Assembly: GCA_963662155.1 (NCBI GenBank)
Contig: OY759262.1
Span: 15,291,282-15,355,281 of the forward strand
Direction: 5' to 3'
DNA length: 64,000 nt
Source of the DNA: Lamellibrachia columna
Lineage: Eukaryota > Annelida > Polychaeta > Sabellida > Siboglinidae
How positions within the stretch are numbered: position 1 is the stretch's first letter; each line of letters opens with the position of its first letter. Below are positions 35,288-47,940 of the stretch, piece after piece. A model generated the notes under the pieces. That model was not told the DNA's origin and ran no database searches. It was given only the letters and a program-made list of their open reading frames with translations. The position numbers and the translations under genes were made by a program.

Positions 35288-37665
35288 ATGTCCGATAAAC
35301 AAGTGAAACAAAAGAAGGGGTTTGGAAGGAAACCACAGAGTCGACGTCGACACCTCAATTTAGCACGCGCGGCCATCGAAAAAAGGCAGAAAAGTGGGGA
35401 TGTAGCTGGCGAGGCACCGCCGTCTTCGACGATGACATTGTCAACAACGGAGCCTACCGTAGATGTAAGTCGTCGTGTATTATTTTAGGAAGCGCTTTTT
35501 ACGGTGTGTTATTTTATCTGACAGACATACATTAATATTGGTTTTCAATATAGAAGTCCAATTCATTGTTATCTATATAAGCCTCAGGGTGCTGCGATGT
35601 TTAGCCTAGGCTTGGCCTTGGGCCTTGCAGCTTGCATGGCCTTGCTAGCCTTTGTTTTACTATCTGACTTCCAGGCCCATGACAGTTTTATAATATATAT
35701 TTTATAATTACAATTTTTTTTGCCAGTAAATAAACACAGTCTAGAGTTTTGTATTGCCAGTAAATAAACCAGAGTAGAGGCTTGAAAATAAAAGATTTAT
35801 GATGTTATTATTTGAAGAACTAACTAATTATCAATGTAATCTATTGTGAATACAACAAACTAAACAATAACAATTCTCATGCAGGTTGACACTGAACCGG
35901 ACTCTCAGCAGCCGAGTACTTCAATGGGAGCCATCACGTCTGCAACCACCCCGCCATCAACCAGCATCTCCACAACAAAACGCAAGTTCGAATACCGTTC
36001 ATCGTTTGAACTTGGCGTTGAACGTGACAGCAGTGACCACAGTCAAGTGATTGAGACATGCATCACACGCTGCAGCATGATGTCGGCACTGGTCAAGGGT
36101 TTGGCCTGCCTTGAGTGCATGTCGCCGTCACTGAAGATTCGTGCCGTCAGCCATCGCCTTGGTGTGGTGTCTGTATACGAAACGTGGTGCACAGAATGTG
36201 ATGCTGTCATCAACTCGACGTTGTCATCCGATCGCTTTAATCGCTCTACCGCAGGAATGCTCCATTTGTCGTGGTTCGTCAAGCCGTTGCTGCCACGATG
36301 GATATGGGTGTGGGGCATTCAGGTCTGATGAAGCTTTGTCGTTTTCTAGACATGATGCCGATGACACAGGCGACATACACCAAGCACATGCTAGCGGTGA
36401 CTCATGCCAACAAGTGTGTGGTAACACGTGTGTTGGATGACGCAGCTACCACCGTCCGTCACGTCTACCATGAGATCAACCCGTCACTACATGAAGATGC
36501 AGTTATCGACTTGGTAGTGAGCTTCGATGGCTCATGGATGACGCGCGGGCACAAGTCTGCCTACGGGATCGGCTGCGTCATCTACACTGTGACAGGACTC
36601 TGTGTCGACCTGGCAGTATTTTCACTATACTGCCAGCGCTGCTCCTATGCACGAAGACGCTTCGGGGGAAGAGAGACGCAAGACTTCAAAGACTGGTTCG
36701 AGACTCATTCCAACGAATGCAACCGGAACTTTGATGGCACTTCCGGTGGCATGGAGGCAGCTGCCGCAGAAATGCTGTGGGAGCGATCTGTCGAGCGTCA
36801 CAGGTTCCGATATACAACGATCGTGTCGGACGGTGACGCAAAAACATTCAAACACTTGTGTGACCGACGAGTGTATGGCGATGTGGAGTTGAAAAAGGAA
36901 GAGTGTATAAACCACGTTGCCAAGCGCCTTGGCACTGCACTCAGGAAGCTGGCATCGTCTGGTAAGAAGGCTGGGGTCGTCCTGGGAGGACGTGGCCATG
37001 GCAGACTCACACAGGCAACTATCATGAAACTAACAGCCTACTACGGCAAGGCAGTGCGGGCACACCCCAACGACCTGGATGCCATGCGAGACGCTGTGTG
37101 GGCCACCTTCTACCATGCAACATCGACAGATGAGAAGCCCCAGCACGACCGCTGCCCGGTGGGAGCTGACAGCTGGTGCTTCTACCAGAAGGCACTCGCC
37201 ACCGGGCAGACGTCGGGACCTCATCGAACCAACGTGGGGACACCTCTCTCGGTGGATGTTGCGAAGCCAGTCAAGGAGGTCTACGAACGATTGTCGCACG
37301 ATGACCTCCTAACCCGGTGCCTGCGTGGGCAGACACAAAACCCAACCGAAAGCCTCCATTCGAAGGTTTGGGCCAAGTGCCCAAAGACAGGCTTTGTATG
37401 TGTACACAGGGTTCTGTCTGCCACATGTGCTGCCGTGGCAGAATTCAACGTCGGAGTGGCGGCTACCATGCGACACATGTGCGAGGTGATGGGAATCATA
37501 CCTGGGGACCAGCTGTTGGCATCGGCAGAGAAAACCGATGCAAGGCGGCTTCGACAAGCAGAGCAACAAATGCAAGCTTCGACGAAGGAAGCACGACGTG
37601 CTCGGCGAGTTGCTCGGGCAGCCGAGGCCCAGTCAACTGCGGACTATGCTGCTGGCAGCTTCTAG
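35288..37665 (+). CDS. Mutator-like (MULE-type DDE) transposase, two exons, one frameshift
   Basis: Exon 1 (35288-35464) encodes a Lys/Arg-rich nuclear-type N-terminus and ends at GTAAGT; exon 2 begins at 35885 after CTCATGCAG, in phase 0. Exon 2 first carries CLEC...CTEC, a probable zinc-binding pair. Then a one-base shift occurs at about 36240-36256. The following 464-codon frame (GTG at 36271) has the Mutator-like transposase core: SFDGSW (first Asp, residue 86), SDGDAK (second Asp, 187/189), ECINHVAKRLG, STDEKPQHDRCP and NPTESLHS (Glu, 360). All three catalytic acids survive. A basic coiled-coil-like tail ends the protein. The family moves DNA elements by cut-and-paste. Apart from the single shift, which could be a sequencing error, the gene looks recent and complete. 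Confidence 0.85.
35465..35884 (+). other. Transposase gene intron
   Basis: 420-bp AT-rich intron with GTAAGT donor and CTCATGCAG acceptor, both phase 0. It contains a ~30-bp direct repeat of TTGCCAGTAAATAAAC (35722 and 35754). Confidence 0.7.
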
Positions 37666-38594
37666 AGACAGACAATGCTGCTGGATGCAGAAGAACACTG
37701 TAGCTGTAGTGTTTATATTACAAGTAATTTCAACGATTTACACATTCATTGTTAGTTTATGTGTGTATGTATTTATATCTTATTATTCAATCAATGTTTA
37801 TATATTATACCTTGTGAAAGAATAGTAGCCTTACTTGTGTAATTTCAAACCTGTGACTATATTTTGTGCATGAATAGATCATTACTGAAACTAAGTCACT
37901 ATAAGGGTGGACGGATTTATAGTGTATCTCACTTTGTGTTACTCTTATATTTTTACAGTCAATATTTGTATGTAATATTTGTACATAATATATCACCAGA
38001 AAGAGTAATAGTTAGGGGACATACATGTGTAATTTCAGAACTGTAACTGTCTTTATTGTATGTAAATCGTGTTGCGGGAACTTTGACATCGATTTTCTGA
38101 ATAAGACATTTTTGATCAACTTGACTTCTCTTGTTTTATCTGGACCGGCTATTTATTGACAGAATCTTATGAAATTTTCAGGATACATTGTCTATACATG
38201 CACACATGACTTGATAGTTTTACATTTCAGGATAATCATTTAGATTATATAGTATGAAGCTTTTTTGGCCAACCTGGTTTTGTGTTTTTGTCTCAAAATT
38301 TCAAAAAATCATATCTATTTTTTTTTACCCCCTCACAAAATGTGAAAATATCAAGTCGTGTGTCTATGTATAGACAATGTATGTGCAAAGTTACAGTAAA
38401 TTTGGCCAAGCCATTATCCTGATATATAGATTCCGGTGATTGTGTTGAAAATCAAGATGGACGCCACCTTCATCGCCACCTGGTGGACCAAAAAAATCGT
38501 AACAACTTTGTAAAATCCTTTTTGTAAGCCATAAACACTGTGTTAAAATTTCAGTAAGCTGGGTCGATAAATAACAAAAATAGTTTTTACCATA
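37666..38594 (+). other. Transposase 3' flank
   Basis: AT-rich, with a ~50-bp inverted pair (GATACATTGTCTATACATG at 38180 against ATGTATAGACAATGTATG at 38363). No coding potential; it presumably contains the 3' UTR and the inner end of the transposon. Confidence 0.5.
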
Positions 38595-38917
38595 TAGCGC
38601 CTCTATTATTTAAATTTCGTAACCGTCTCTTTTAGGATATGTCCTATAACTGATCTACTATATATATCAAAAATGTCAAACAAATGTACATTTTAATGTT
38701 GCACTATAACGTTTGATGTGCATCAGCTGATACGTTACGCTATTTGATGATTAATAATATATATAGTTGTCAATAAATACAATTTTGTTTATCTGTTCAA
38801 ATTTCCCGAAAGAGTTTATGGTAAGCTGAAAGCTTAACATAAGCACATTTTTATATTGGGAAATCAAAGGTAATTTTCATAAATATCTACTCACCACGTC
38901 TCTGTATTCATTTCATG
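38595..38917 (-). repeat. Right terminal inverted repeat
   Basis: Reverse complement of the left terminus at 33517-33831. Beyond CATTTCATG at 38917 the sequence is unrelated to the left flank. Confidence 0.85.
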
Positions 38918-39045
38918 AGGCTGAACCCTGAAACGCGACACTGATGTAATTAAGTCGCTACCAGCAGAATAACGCAGATAACACTGGACGAATGTGTGAT
39001 GCTGGCTTAGGCGGCTTAGCCTCGGCGGCGCGCTTCCTGGCTGCT

Positions 39046-39108
39046 CGGCGGTGGGACGGCGGTGGGTCGGCGGTGGGACGGCGGTGGGTCGGCGGTGGGA
39101 CGGCGGTC
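39046..39108 (+). repeat. G-rich 22-bp repeat (GGCGGTGGGAC/GGCGGTGGGTC)
   Basis: Five to six alternating 11-bp units with runs of two and three Gs, able to form G-quadruplexes. The complement (GACCGCCGTCCCACC) recurs at 52149-52193. Confidence 0.85.
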
Positions 39109-39244
39109 TCACCATGGCTCGTACCAGTTTTGGTAGACGTCCGCGTGGCGGCATACTGCAAATGTTAAACAAGGGGCAGAAACAACGTCCATTTGCAATA
39201 TCAATAATGGCACCATTGTGTAACTATCCCAAATAAATGTAGGG

Positions 39245-39610
39245 GGGGGAGGCAAACAGTTTATCACAGCACATCCACCAAACACGGGTGAAGAGAGAGA
39301 GGGACCAGCATATCCAACAGTCGGTATCACAACACATGCACCCACCACACGAATTATAAAATAGTGGGGCCATCAGAGCAAACAGTCTGTATCACAGCAC
39401 ACCCACCAAACACGAATCATAAGAGAATGGGGCCATCAGAGCAAACAGTCTGTATCACAGCACACCCACCAAACATGTATCATAAAATAGTGGGGCCATC
39501 ATAACAAACAGTCTGTATTACAGCACACCCACCAAACATGAATCGTAAAATAGTGGGGCCATCAGGACAACCTCACTGTATCACAGCACACCTGTTGTAA
39601 ACATGATTGT
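39245..39610. repeat. 63-bp tandem repeat, ~5 copies
   Basis: GGGGCCATCAGAGCAAACAG recurs at 39366, 39429, 39492 and 39555, an exact 63-bp period, with a diverged leading copy from 39245. The unit includes TATCACAGCACACCCACCAA. Confidence 0.92.
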
Positions 39611-39770
39611 TACGAAAAGGAATCGCAAAGCACACGCCACTCATGTAACGTCACTAGTAACAGGGGTGTACTACCACAGCCGACACTAGCAACATATTTG
39701 TTATTTTTGAAGTCTGCACCGTAACAAGCATTATCGTAGGAGACAATGTAGAGCTAAGTGGCGGCGGCAT

Positions 39771-40228
<458 letters not shown>

Positions 40229-40229
40229 A

Positions 40230-40900
40230 ACAGCGAGAGGTTGAATGAAAGCCAGTCATACTGCAACCAACATACAACCCCTAGCATTGACAAGAACAGT
40301 ATTTTTTATTTTTTTTTAAAGTAAGTCTCAGTAATAACGAGCAAAATGGTAAATCCACTCAAATCAAGGATTATCAAAGTAGTAATCCGCGAACAAACGC
40401 GTATCACTTACATATACTGTAGCCAAAAGGTTTAAACAGAATAGAAACAACGTTGAACAATACCAACCTTGAATCGTGGTTGAATAAAATCTTCCTTTGT
40501 GTTGAGAAAACGAAGACGGGCGACGTTATTGAATTCCAACACAAAGGGAACGTTCCACACCCAGCCTCGTTTTGATCCCGGGTGAATGTTTACGTAATCC
40601 GGACCGTTGGCCGACTATCACACAACGGACCGTTGGTGGACTATCATCTCACAAAACAATTATAGTAATATTCGCCTCACATTGTATAAATATTATTTTT
40701 GACATATGTAAAAATATTCATTAATTATACCCGACTCGTCGTCGGGGGTTCGAGGGACTGCTTTTGTGTCGTCTGCTGCACTATGGAGGAACTTTTTTTG
40801 GCAAACAGCCGATGTCAATTGGGATCGGGTGTCCTACAAGTGTCAAGCGCGCGTCAACGGGTGTCCACGCGTGCTGGCGATCCTAGTGAATCATGCAGCG
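40230..40900. other. Non-coding region before fold-back block b
   Basis: Holds a duplicated CGGACCGTTGGCCGACTATCA/CGGACCGTTGGTGGACTATCA (about 40601 and 40627; first 20 bases diagnostic) and GTCGGGGGTTCGAGGGACTGC at 40742, whose complement is near 53110. Confidence 0.5.
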
Positions 40901-41192
40901 TTACCACACTCGAACGGAAACGCGACTGCCTGTTCGTTAGCGCCTCGCTCAGCGAATCCGTGCTGCTCAGATATTGCATTCGTCTGGTTTTCGAGAAATT
41001 CAACATTTGTCGCCCAAACCAACCGGATTCTGTCTTCGTACACCGGGAACCCACCCGCCCTGGGACCCACCCGCCCTGGGATGTGCATCACTAAAAATAT
41101 GCGCAGCGCAAATAGCGCAGTTCGCAAATCAAGCAATGCGCCATTTTCGCTTTTTCATTACAGCAAATATGTCATGGTGCAAAAAGTCGTAA
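40887..41192 (+). repeat. Fold-back block b, left copy
   Basis: From CATGCAGCGTTACCACACTCG through GTTTTCGAGAAATTCAACATTTG to TTCATTACAGCAAATATGTCATGG. Inverted copy at 51840-52105, a partial one at 52945-53150 and a partial direct copy at 63722-63806. It includes a short internal duplication of ACCCACCCGCCCTGGGA. Non-coding as far as I can see. Confidence 0.85.
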
Positions 41193-41474
41193 AAATGGGG
41201 TAACTCCTCAAATAAATAATTCCTCTACCATCAAACCGGACATAGAATAATGACCTGTCCCAAAACGCTTTCTATGTGGAAAGATGGTAAATTAATCTGG
41301 CATATTCTATGTCATTCCGCTATGTAGAATGTAGAACTGCCCGGGGCTGTGGCAAAGTAGGAACGTCGTGAATGTCTTTATTGAACATATACGCAAACAT
41401 TCTACTTGATGCAGGTTATTATTCAGGACTGAGATCAGCTAATTACAAATGCCCTATATATTTACGATAAGATT

Positions 41475-41535
41475 TGGTGACGGGTGATTGCTGGCGCGAG
41501 GATATCCCGGCTGTGCGTCGCGGCCCCATGTGCCG
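41475..41535 (+). repeat. Fold-back block c, left copy
   Basis: TGATTGCTGGCGCGAGGATAT and the following CGCGGCCCCATGTGCCG match the reverse complement of 51585-51645. Confidence 0.7.
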
Positions 41536-41594
41536 CCGGTTGTCTGCCAAACGTTGCCCAGAGATAGCGCGGACGTCGCCGGTGGTTGCGCGAC

Positions 41595-41720
41595 AAAGGT
41601 CATCGGCTTGTTTGCTAAATACCTACATTTGTTTCGCCCTTTCACCATATATAATACGCACCCGGACTTTTAAGTAAAAAATTAAGTAAAAAATGTGTAT
41701 TATACACGGAACCTTACGGT
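41595..41720. mobile_element. Possible pogo-like element end
   Basis: ATATAATACGCACCCGGAC and GTGTATTATACACGGAACC are an inverted pair close together, in the style of pogo/Tc1 termini. Low support. Confidence 0.25.
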
Positions 41721-41774
41721 ACTGGGTTATCGAACATTGTTCTTTGGGTCGTGTCTGGAGTGTATGGCAATCAC

Positions 41775-43417
41775 AATAATACATAGTGAAACCAGCCGTT
41801 GACCCGACATCAACATATCAGATTTACGTGGATTCTTACTGGGTAGTAACTTGTTGGTCCGAGTGGGAAACGATCAACGCCCACGAGGCCAGACATCCCG
41901 TTTTCATAATAATAATCAAAATGGCCACCATGTTGAGCAAATATTGGCAAATTGAAAATGAATGCCATTCGTTATTGATATAGCATTATAATTCTTACAA
42001 TATAAATATAGCATTATAATTCTTACAAGATAAAGATAGCATTATAATTCTGACAAAAGCATCTTCAGTAGGCATTGTGTTACACAACTGGTAGAAAACA
42101 TTTTCAAAAAAGCTTTGATTTATTGAATTTTTTTGTCACTTCTCGAAAAAAAAAATGTCCACAATAAAATCTAAAGTAACTTTCCAACTGATTCTAATAA
42201 TGCTTTCTACCAGTTGTGTAGCGAATAATAAGCTGAATGCAACACTCAAAACCTTATTGAAGTTAAATGCCTCGGGACACTCCTCCGTATGTCTTACACC
42301 GAAAACAAAACGAACGAATGTGTGAGACAACAAGTAGACTCCCTCGCTGGAAGGCAAGAACCCTTGTTGTCAACGGTGGAACGACGAAAGCTCTCCTGGT
42401 TTGGCCACAACACCCGACACAACATCATTACAAAAACCACCCTTCGAGGCGCCCTGGAGGACAAGAGAAGACGAATGAACGCATCTAAACCAACCGACCT
42501 TGCAACGCACAACAAGCAGAAGACAGACAAAGCTGGCGAGAATGTGCAAATGGCACCCAACGATCGTTATGGCTACTCAATAAGTTTGGAAATCAAACTA
42601 GTCTCGTTACAGCTACTTTTGGAGAGAAAAAAATGCAGCTGAGGTAGGAGAGGTAGTTATTTTATTCATTTATTGAACATATATTACATTGAGGCATGTG
42701 TTGTTTCACTTCAGATTTAACAAGTCTTCCTCTACTGTGCTTCTCACCAACTGTGCGTTTTGGCACATGGTTAGGCAGGATACTAAGATCCCATGTGATA
42801 TTTGGAATGTTCAAACAGAGAATGGTAATAACGTATGATGGCCACACCCATGCTGTATCGTCACTGTTCGGCCAGATGCATCATCCGCCTCTACATCGCT
42901 GACAGTTCAGCTGAACCTCTCCCGTCGAACAGAAGTTAGAGTAATTTAACATCATGAAATTATGTTGACATTGTTCAATCAATTCAGCCAATGATTCATA
43001 ACATGTTAACATTTACTTTTAATGTTCAGATCTGAATTTGTAAAATCTCTTGAAGAATAATTTAAAACAAAGACATGCAAGAATAACTAATCAACAAAAA
43101 CCTTAAGAATTAGAAGAAACATGTTTTGTGTTAGCATTACTTTCATTTATTTCCCACTTCCTTCTAAATATGTTAGGGTAAATAACATACGTTATTCATG
43201 GGTCCTCTTTCCAAATTTGAAAGTTTTTTTCGTTGGAGTTGAGGACGTTGTGTTGTAGGCAGTGGTACTGTAGGCAGAAAATGACATCGATGCCGCCTTA
43301 CAAGTTAGAGCGTTCTGGGCGGGCCTCTTGCGAACTTTGCTGGACTTTGCCAATGAAGAAGAATGTGAAATGATATCAAGAGACAGGATGTTCTACGACC
43401 GAGACATGTGTCGCGAG
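41775..43417 (+). mobile_element. Repeat family X, copy 4, inserted in the left fold-back arm
   Basis: Starts within the family at GCCGTTGACCCGACATCAAC and continues through the LINE tail (42289-42500) and 3' untranslated part to about 43417. The right arm of the fold-back has different sequence at this place (51253-51585), so either this copy was inserted into or replaced sequence in the left arm. Confidence 0.75.
42289..42500 (+). pseudogene. LINE ORF2 C-terminal tail (copy 4)
   Basis: VERRKLSWFGHNTRH and TLRGALEDKRRR are readable, as in the other X copies. No RT upstream. Confidence 0.75.
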
Positions 43418-43548
43418 CAGTGAAGCGGGCGTGGACCACTGGCCGGCATTTCATTGCACGGCAGAAACAGTTGCATCCACTGCATGACACATAGGGTAGT
43501 ACTGTTTATAGTGTGAACATAGCATGTTACAAATAGTTGTCTAACGTA

Positions 43549-43595
<47 letters not shown>

Positions 43596-44075
43596 GAGTA
43601 AGTAAGTTAATTTATTTCCTCCTCACCATCATCATGTACAATATAAGGCAAACAAAAGCAATGAAGATGAGGTGGCTACCAGAGAAGTATAAACTTATCG
43701 GGCTAGTAGCCAGTGACGATGACACCAGGAACCAATTAACTTGAAGATTTGTCATTGTCATTTGTTCTTAATGGGGCATGACCATCAGACTGATTAATAA
43801 TTTGGGTGAAGGTGGTCCCAGCAGTTGTGTTATAAGTGTGGGCAATTGGGTTGTTCATAGTGGAGTGAGCATCGTGCATTAGTGTTAAACTCTCCAAGGC
43901 AAACATTTTGGAGGCTTGCTGGAGAAAGTTGTGGGACAACGAATATGGTTATTTCCTGTGTGGCTTACAGCTGTACGAATCGACAGAAGACAGAATTTAA
44001 CATCTCGTTATTTTCAGGTAATTTGTGTTGCAAATGTTTGTGCTGTGTTAGTGTATATGTAACAGTTTCTAAAAA
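43418..44075 (+). repeat. Fold-back block d, left arm
   Basis: About 660 bases from GCAGTGAAGCGGGCGTGGACC to GTGTATATGTAACAGTTTC, inverted at 50590-51252 with roughly 90 percent identity by eye. It contains an (AGTA)n tract at 43547-43607 and the THAP-type exon. Confidence 0.9.
43945..44017 (+). CDS. THAP-domain first exon
   Basis: ATG followed by VISCVAYSCTNRQKT: the opening C-x4-C of a THAP zinc finger with the following NR. The 73-nt exon ends at a GTAATT donor after TTATTTTCAG, the place where THAP genes commonly have their first intron. No downstream THAP exon (the CxxxH half) was found within the window. THAP fingers bind DNA and are common in P- and Kolobok-type transposases and in genes derived from them. 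Confidence 0.6.
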
Positions 44076-45930
44076 GGTCATTGAGACAACATAATCCGGA
44101 GGATTACACAACCCACACCCCCACATCCCTGCATCCCTGCGGACACAATGAAGACTGGACACACAGACAGACAGGCAAGCAGTGGAGCATATAAAAAATA
44201 CACACACTGGTGAGTAATGTCTGACTGATTGATTTTAACTAATTGATTTGTCTCTCACCTGTCCAACTGCTCAATTTCTAAAAACACTGAAGGTAATGAC
44301 CGTGACCGAAACAATGCTGCTGTCTCTCACACACTATCTTCTATTGTTGTTTATCAGCAGTGGCCCCAGTTTTATGTGCTGTGGATCAACACACAAGTTG
44401 ACATTGCAAATATGGCTACAACTTTTACAACAATGTTTAGGAATGTGTGGTAAATTATTGTGCAGCATGTACATTAATCTATATACAGGAACTGTCTTCC
44501 ATTTCTCAGCATTACCACTGGCACATGGAAATTTAACACATGACACCATACTGCGCTAGCTAACCTATACAATCTCTTTTAAAACACCCATTCCATAACA
44601 TGCAACTGCCACTGCTTGACAAGACAGTGTTAAACTTCATTTTCCATCTATATTTTGTCCCCCAAAAATGGCATCTATGCTTGTTTTACCACGATGCGTT
44701 GCTTTGGTAACAAGCCAGTCTAAATGTCATATTGGGCACGGACCACAGTCACTTTTCCCAGAGACGACCATTACAATGTTCTTGCGCCTACATTGAAAAT
44801 TTATCCTAAATTTTTTTTTATTCACCGCAAACGACAGACCCACTAAGACACCTGGTGTGTGAAATTCGTGAAAATGACATACCTCCTTTTCGTACAAAAT
44901 GCTTCAATGCGCATTACCTAATTTCAAGTCACTGAAGGTGTCCAGTAGCTGTCAACGACAACCGCAATGTAATGGCGGATGCATTCTGACAGTGGTCCGT
45001 GCGTTGTAACAATAACGCGGCGCGTCATTAGTCGGTGACCAGCACGCAGCGAAGGACGCGATAGTGTTTAGCTCCTGAACGGGTGCGACATACCTCGAAC
45101 GATCGACCACGCTTGCAATCGGACTCACGAATCTTCAGCGATGCTGATCATCTGGTGCGTAAGAAGACGTTTTGCTTGCAATAGTCTCATTTTATGTATG
45201 AATCACTTGCAATGCGCTTTGCGCCATTTGTTTGCTGCTGGGCAGTTTAAAATACTTTAAAACGTACTTTGCAGGCGTTTCCAGTCTCTCACATAGATCG
45301 AAGTCCCCCGACCAGGCTGTATTTCCAGGTCCGTGTGCCGACAAGCATAACTTAGTGACTTACGAATGCCTGGGTTAACTCAAAAGAACCACCGCAAACC
45401 ACACCATAAACGTTTCAGTTGGAGATTGTGTTCCGTATCGCTACGGATGACTGTAAGACTGGGGTGATGAGCGTGCAGGCGTGCATGAGCCCGTGCATAT
45501 GTGCTGGCGAACTGGATTGGTTAAAGCTATGCATGCAGGATTGGATTGGTTAAGCCTATGCATGTAGGATTTGATTGGTGAAACCTATGCATGCAGGTGA
45601 GGGAAGGGGCAGCCAGGTACACAAAGTCATCTAAACAATACGACACCAATTAAAGACCGAATAAAAAAAACAACCGAATCCGCGGAATAGACACAAAGCC
45701 AAGAGACAATGTTTTCGCCTTACTTTAGCGCTGTCTACAGCTGGGAAGTCGCAGACACACCAATGATCTCAGTTAGACGGTAAATAAATTATTTTATTTT
45801 GGCACGACAATCGTTTCTTGCGTGACTTAATGAATATTATTTTGTTAGGGGGGTATACGGATTAATGCGTGTGTTAATATGTGTGTACCCCTGACAACTG
45901 TCGCAACATGTAATGAGTAAATTCAAAACC
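44076..45930. other. Loop region without recognised gene
   Basis: A 103-codon frame at 44248-44559 has no known domain. A 29-bp repeat (GGATTGGTTAAGCCTATGCATGCA) lies at 45513-45597 in three copies. Nothing else identified. Confidence 0.45.
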
Positions 45931-45934
45931 ACCT

Positions 45935-46100
45935 GTGGCAGAGCGTCGGACATTTGGTCGAAGGGACCGGGGTTAAATTTCGTTCACCCCACATAGTTTG
46001 TGCCTTTAGGAAGAGAAACTGAAAGCCGTTTCTTCTACCTTGTGTCTATGCCAGTGGTGTTTATTATCCTGGGATGGCATCAGTGCGCCTCGCAGAACTA
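45935..46100 (+). mobile_element. Probable tRNA-derived SINE head
   Basis: TGTGGCAGAGCGTCGGAC followed by GACCGGGGTTAAATTTCG reads as a tRNA-like 5' half and B box, then an unrelated body with GAAGAGAAACTGAAAGCCG. The 3' end and target duplication were not resolved. Confidence 0.45.
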
Positions 46101-46307
46101 GTAATCTCGATCTCTAAACTTACTACTACCTCCCATTTTATCCATGATCAGCTGTTCAGGGAGTATCTCATCAAGCAAGCATCAAGAATATATTCTCTAT
46201 GTAATCACAATAGCTTAGGTAACGTACAATCTTGAAACAATCTTCGGCTACAGTGTCGGCATAATCGCTGTATGGTGGGTTCAGTCGTTGTTGGAAAAGG
46301 ACTGGCA

Positions 46308-46373
46308 TGATATGTGGACCCCGTGATATATGGACCCCGTGGTATATGGACCCCGTGATACACGAATCCCCTC
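46308..46373. repeat. 16-bp tandem repeat (GATATATGGACCCCGT), 4 copies
   Basis: GGACCCC at 46316, 46332 and 46348, then a diverged copy. Confidence 0.85.
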
Positions 46374-46559
46374 TCACCTTCCACTGCTCCTGTTTTATAT
46401 TGTGATAGCGTAAAGCATGAATCAGAAGTGCACAATCAACGTAGCAGTGTCTGCAGCAAGTGTCATTAAAATAATGTCCAATGGCACTGCTTAATACAGG
46501 TGCTTATTATAAAACTTAATATCATGTTATATATATATATATATATGGGAATTCAAAAC

Positions 46560-47690
46560 AATGCCCACAATTTCAGTGCTCACTACGTCCTTCAGTCACG
46601 AAGGTAAATTTTTCAGGCAAAAAATTATTTTTTATGCTTATGTTAATGGTCTTGGGTAATTTTCTGTGGAAAATAATTTGTACTTAAGCTGTCATGCATG
46701 ACATTTCTGTACAGATACAAAAATGGATCCATTCCATAATAATTTAAAGACATTCACTGGTAATGAAAATGTATCATCTAGACCAAAAAGACAAAGAAGG
46801 CACCACATATAATAAATAATTTTCCCCAAAACTATGATTTTAACATCCAGTTTAAACAAACTAACACTGCCGCCTTTGTATCAGACATACAATACCAAAA
46901 TTACTTCAAGAAAACTTTCTTCCACAAATTGCCATGGAGAAAATTAACACCCATTCGTATCAAGGCTTTGTGTATTACTCCAAAAAAGATGTCATAACTG
47001 GGATGACAGGCACTTCCTCAATGACAAGAAGGGAGCCGTTCTGTTGCACCATGGACTCTGAAAAATTTTCATCCTATTTATGTCAATGTGTCGCATAGGA
47101 ATAGACCAAAACATGAGCATACACACTAATTAATTTTTTTAAGTGCGCTTATCATTTACAGCACGGTCATGTCATGGTGTTTTATTTAATTTATGCGTGA
47201 GCTACGCTAAACATTATGTGAGCGACCAAATAGATGAATGCTTCACAACGCCCCCAAGAAACCTATTTTATATAATTTATCTGGCTTCAACAATGACTTA
47301 GAAAGTGAATGTTAGTAATTTTAGGTGATATATTAATTGACTGCATTATTTATGGCAACGCGAAAAGAGCAATGTGGCGCTTGAATCTAGACGCGAGTCA
47401 AATCTGCACATACAATGGTCGGAAGAGGTCGTGAAATGAGTTTTGTACACACATAAAAGTACCCAAACATTAATAGTGGAGTGTGCCCCATGCGGACTGT
47501 AGGAGAACTGAACTGGTATTATTTCTCGAGCATTTGACAACGCTACAGTTTATTATCTACCCATACGGTACTGTGCTTTATACTCGTTTATTCATTGCTG
47601 AAGATGCGTGTAAGTTGTTGCACTACATTAAACATCGATGCAAATACACAAGGGTGTTATTTATGAATAAACGGACAATCTGCAGCATTG
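46560..47690. other. Non-coding region with a dispersed repeat
   Basis: 46591-46690 (TTCAGTCACGAAGGTAAATT onward) is repeated at 63305-63400 with few changes. No gene recognised in the rest. Confidence 0.55.
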
Positions 47691-47940
47691 TATTAAGCAC
47701 TCGTCGACGGTCCGGCCTATTATCGCTCACGCCCGCTTACGCAAATACGGTGGTCGCACCTGTTGCATAATCTGCAGTTGTGATCATGGATCCGGCTACG
47801 CCCACGGCAGCTGTAAAGTGTCCCGTCGACAGAAGCGAATACCGCCCGAATGTCCCCGACGCCGCCCTCGCAGCCACACTCCTCACCATCTACACGCCCA
47901 CGCATGGTCGCGCTGCCGGCGCCACGGCCAAGGTGGAAAA
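47690..47940. other. G+C-rich segment joined to the palindrome
   Basis: This stretch is strikingly richer in G+C than its neighbours and is open in several frames, but nothing was recognised in it. It may be foreign to the hAT element; the palindrome marks its boundary. Confidence 0.4.

Larger units (their letters stand above)
33517..38917 (+). mobile_element. Mutator-like DNA transposon with ~320-bp inverted termini
   Basis: The two termini (33517-33831 and 38595-38917) are inverted copies: CATGAAATGAATAC at the left end, GTATTCATTTCATG at the right, then shared stretches such as ACTCTTTCGGGCAATTTGAAC, CAGCTGATGCACATCAAA and GATCAGTTATAGGAT. Between them lies a two-exon DDE transposase gene. 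Right of the left terminus, 34000-34790 is the reverse complement of the A segment that recurs in the 53-61 kb array. No clear target-site duplication was found outside the termini, so the exact ends are provisional. Confidence 0.75.

Noticed and set aside
36043..37575. Several antisense and alternative-frame ORFs over the transposase
   Set aside because: Shadows of the conserved DDE transposase frame.
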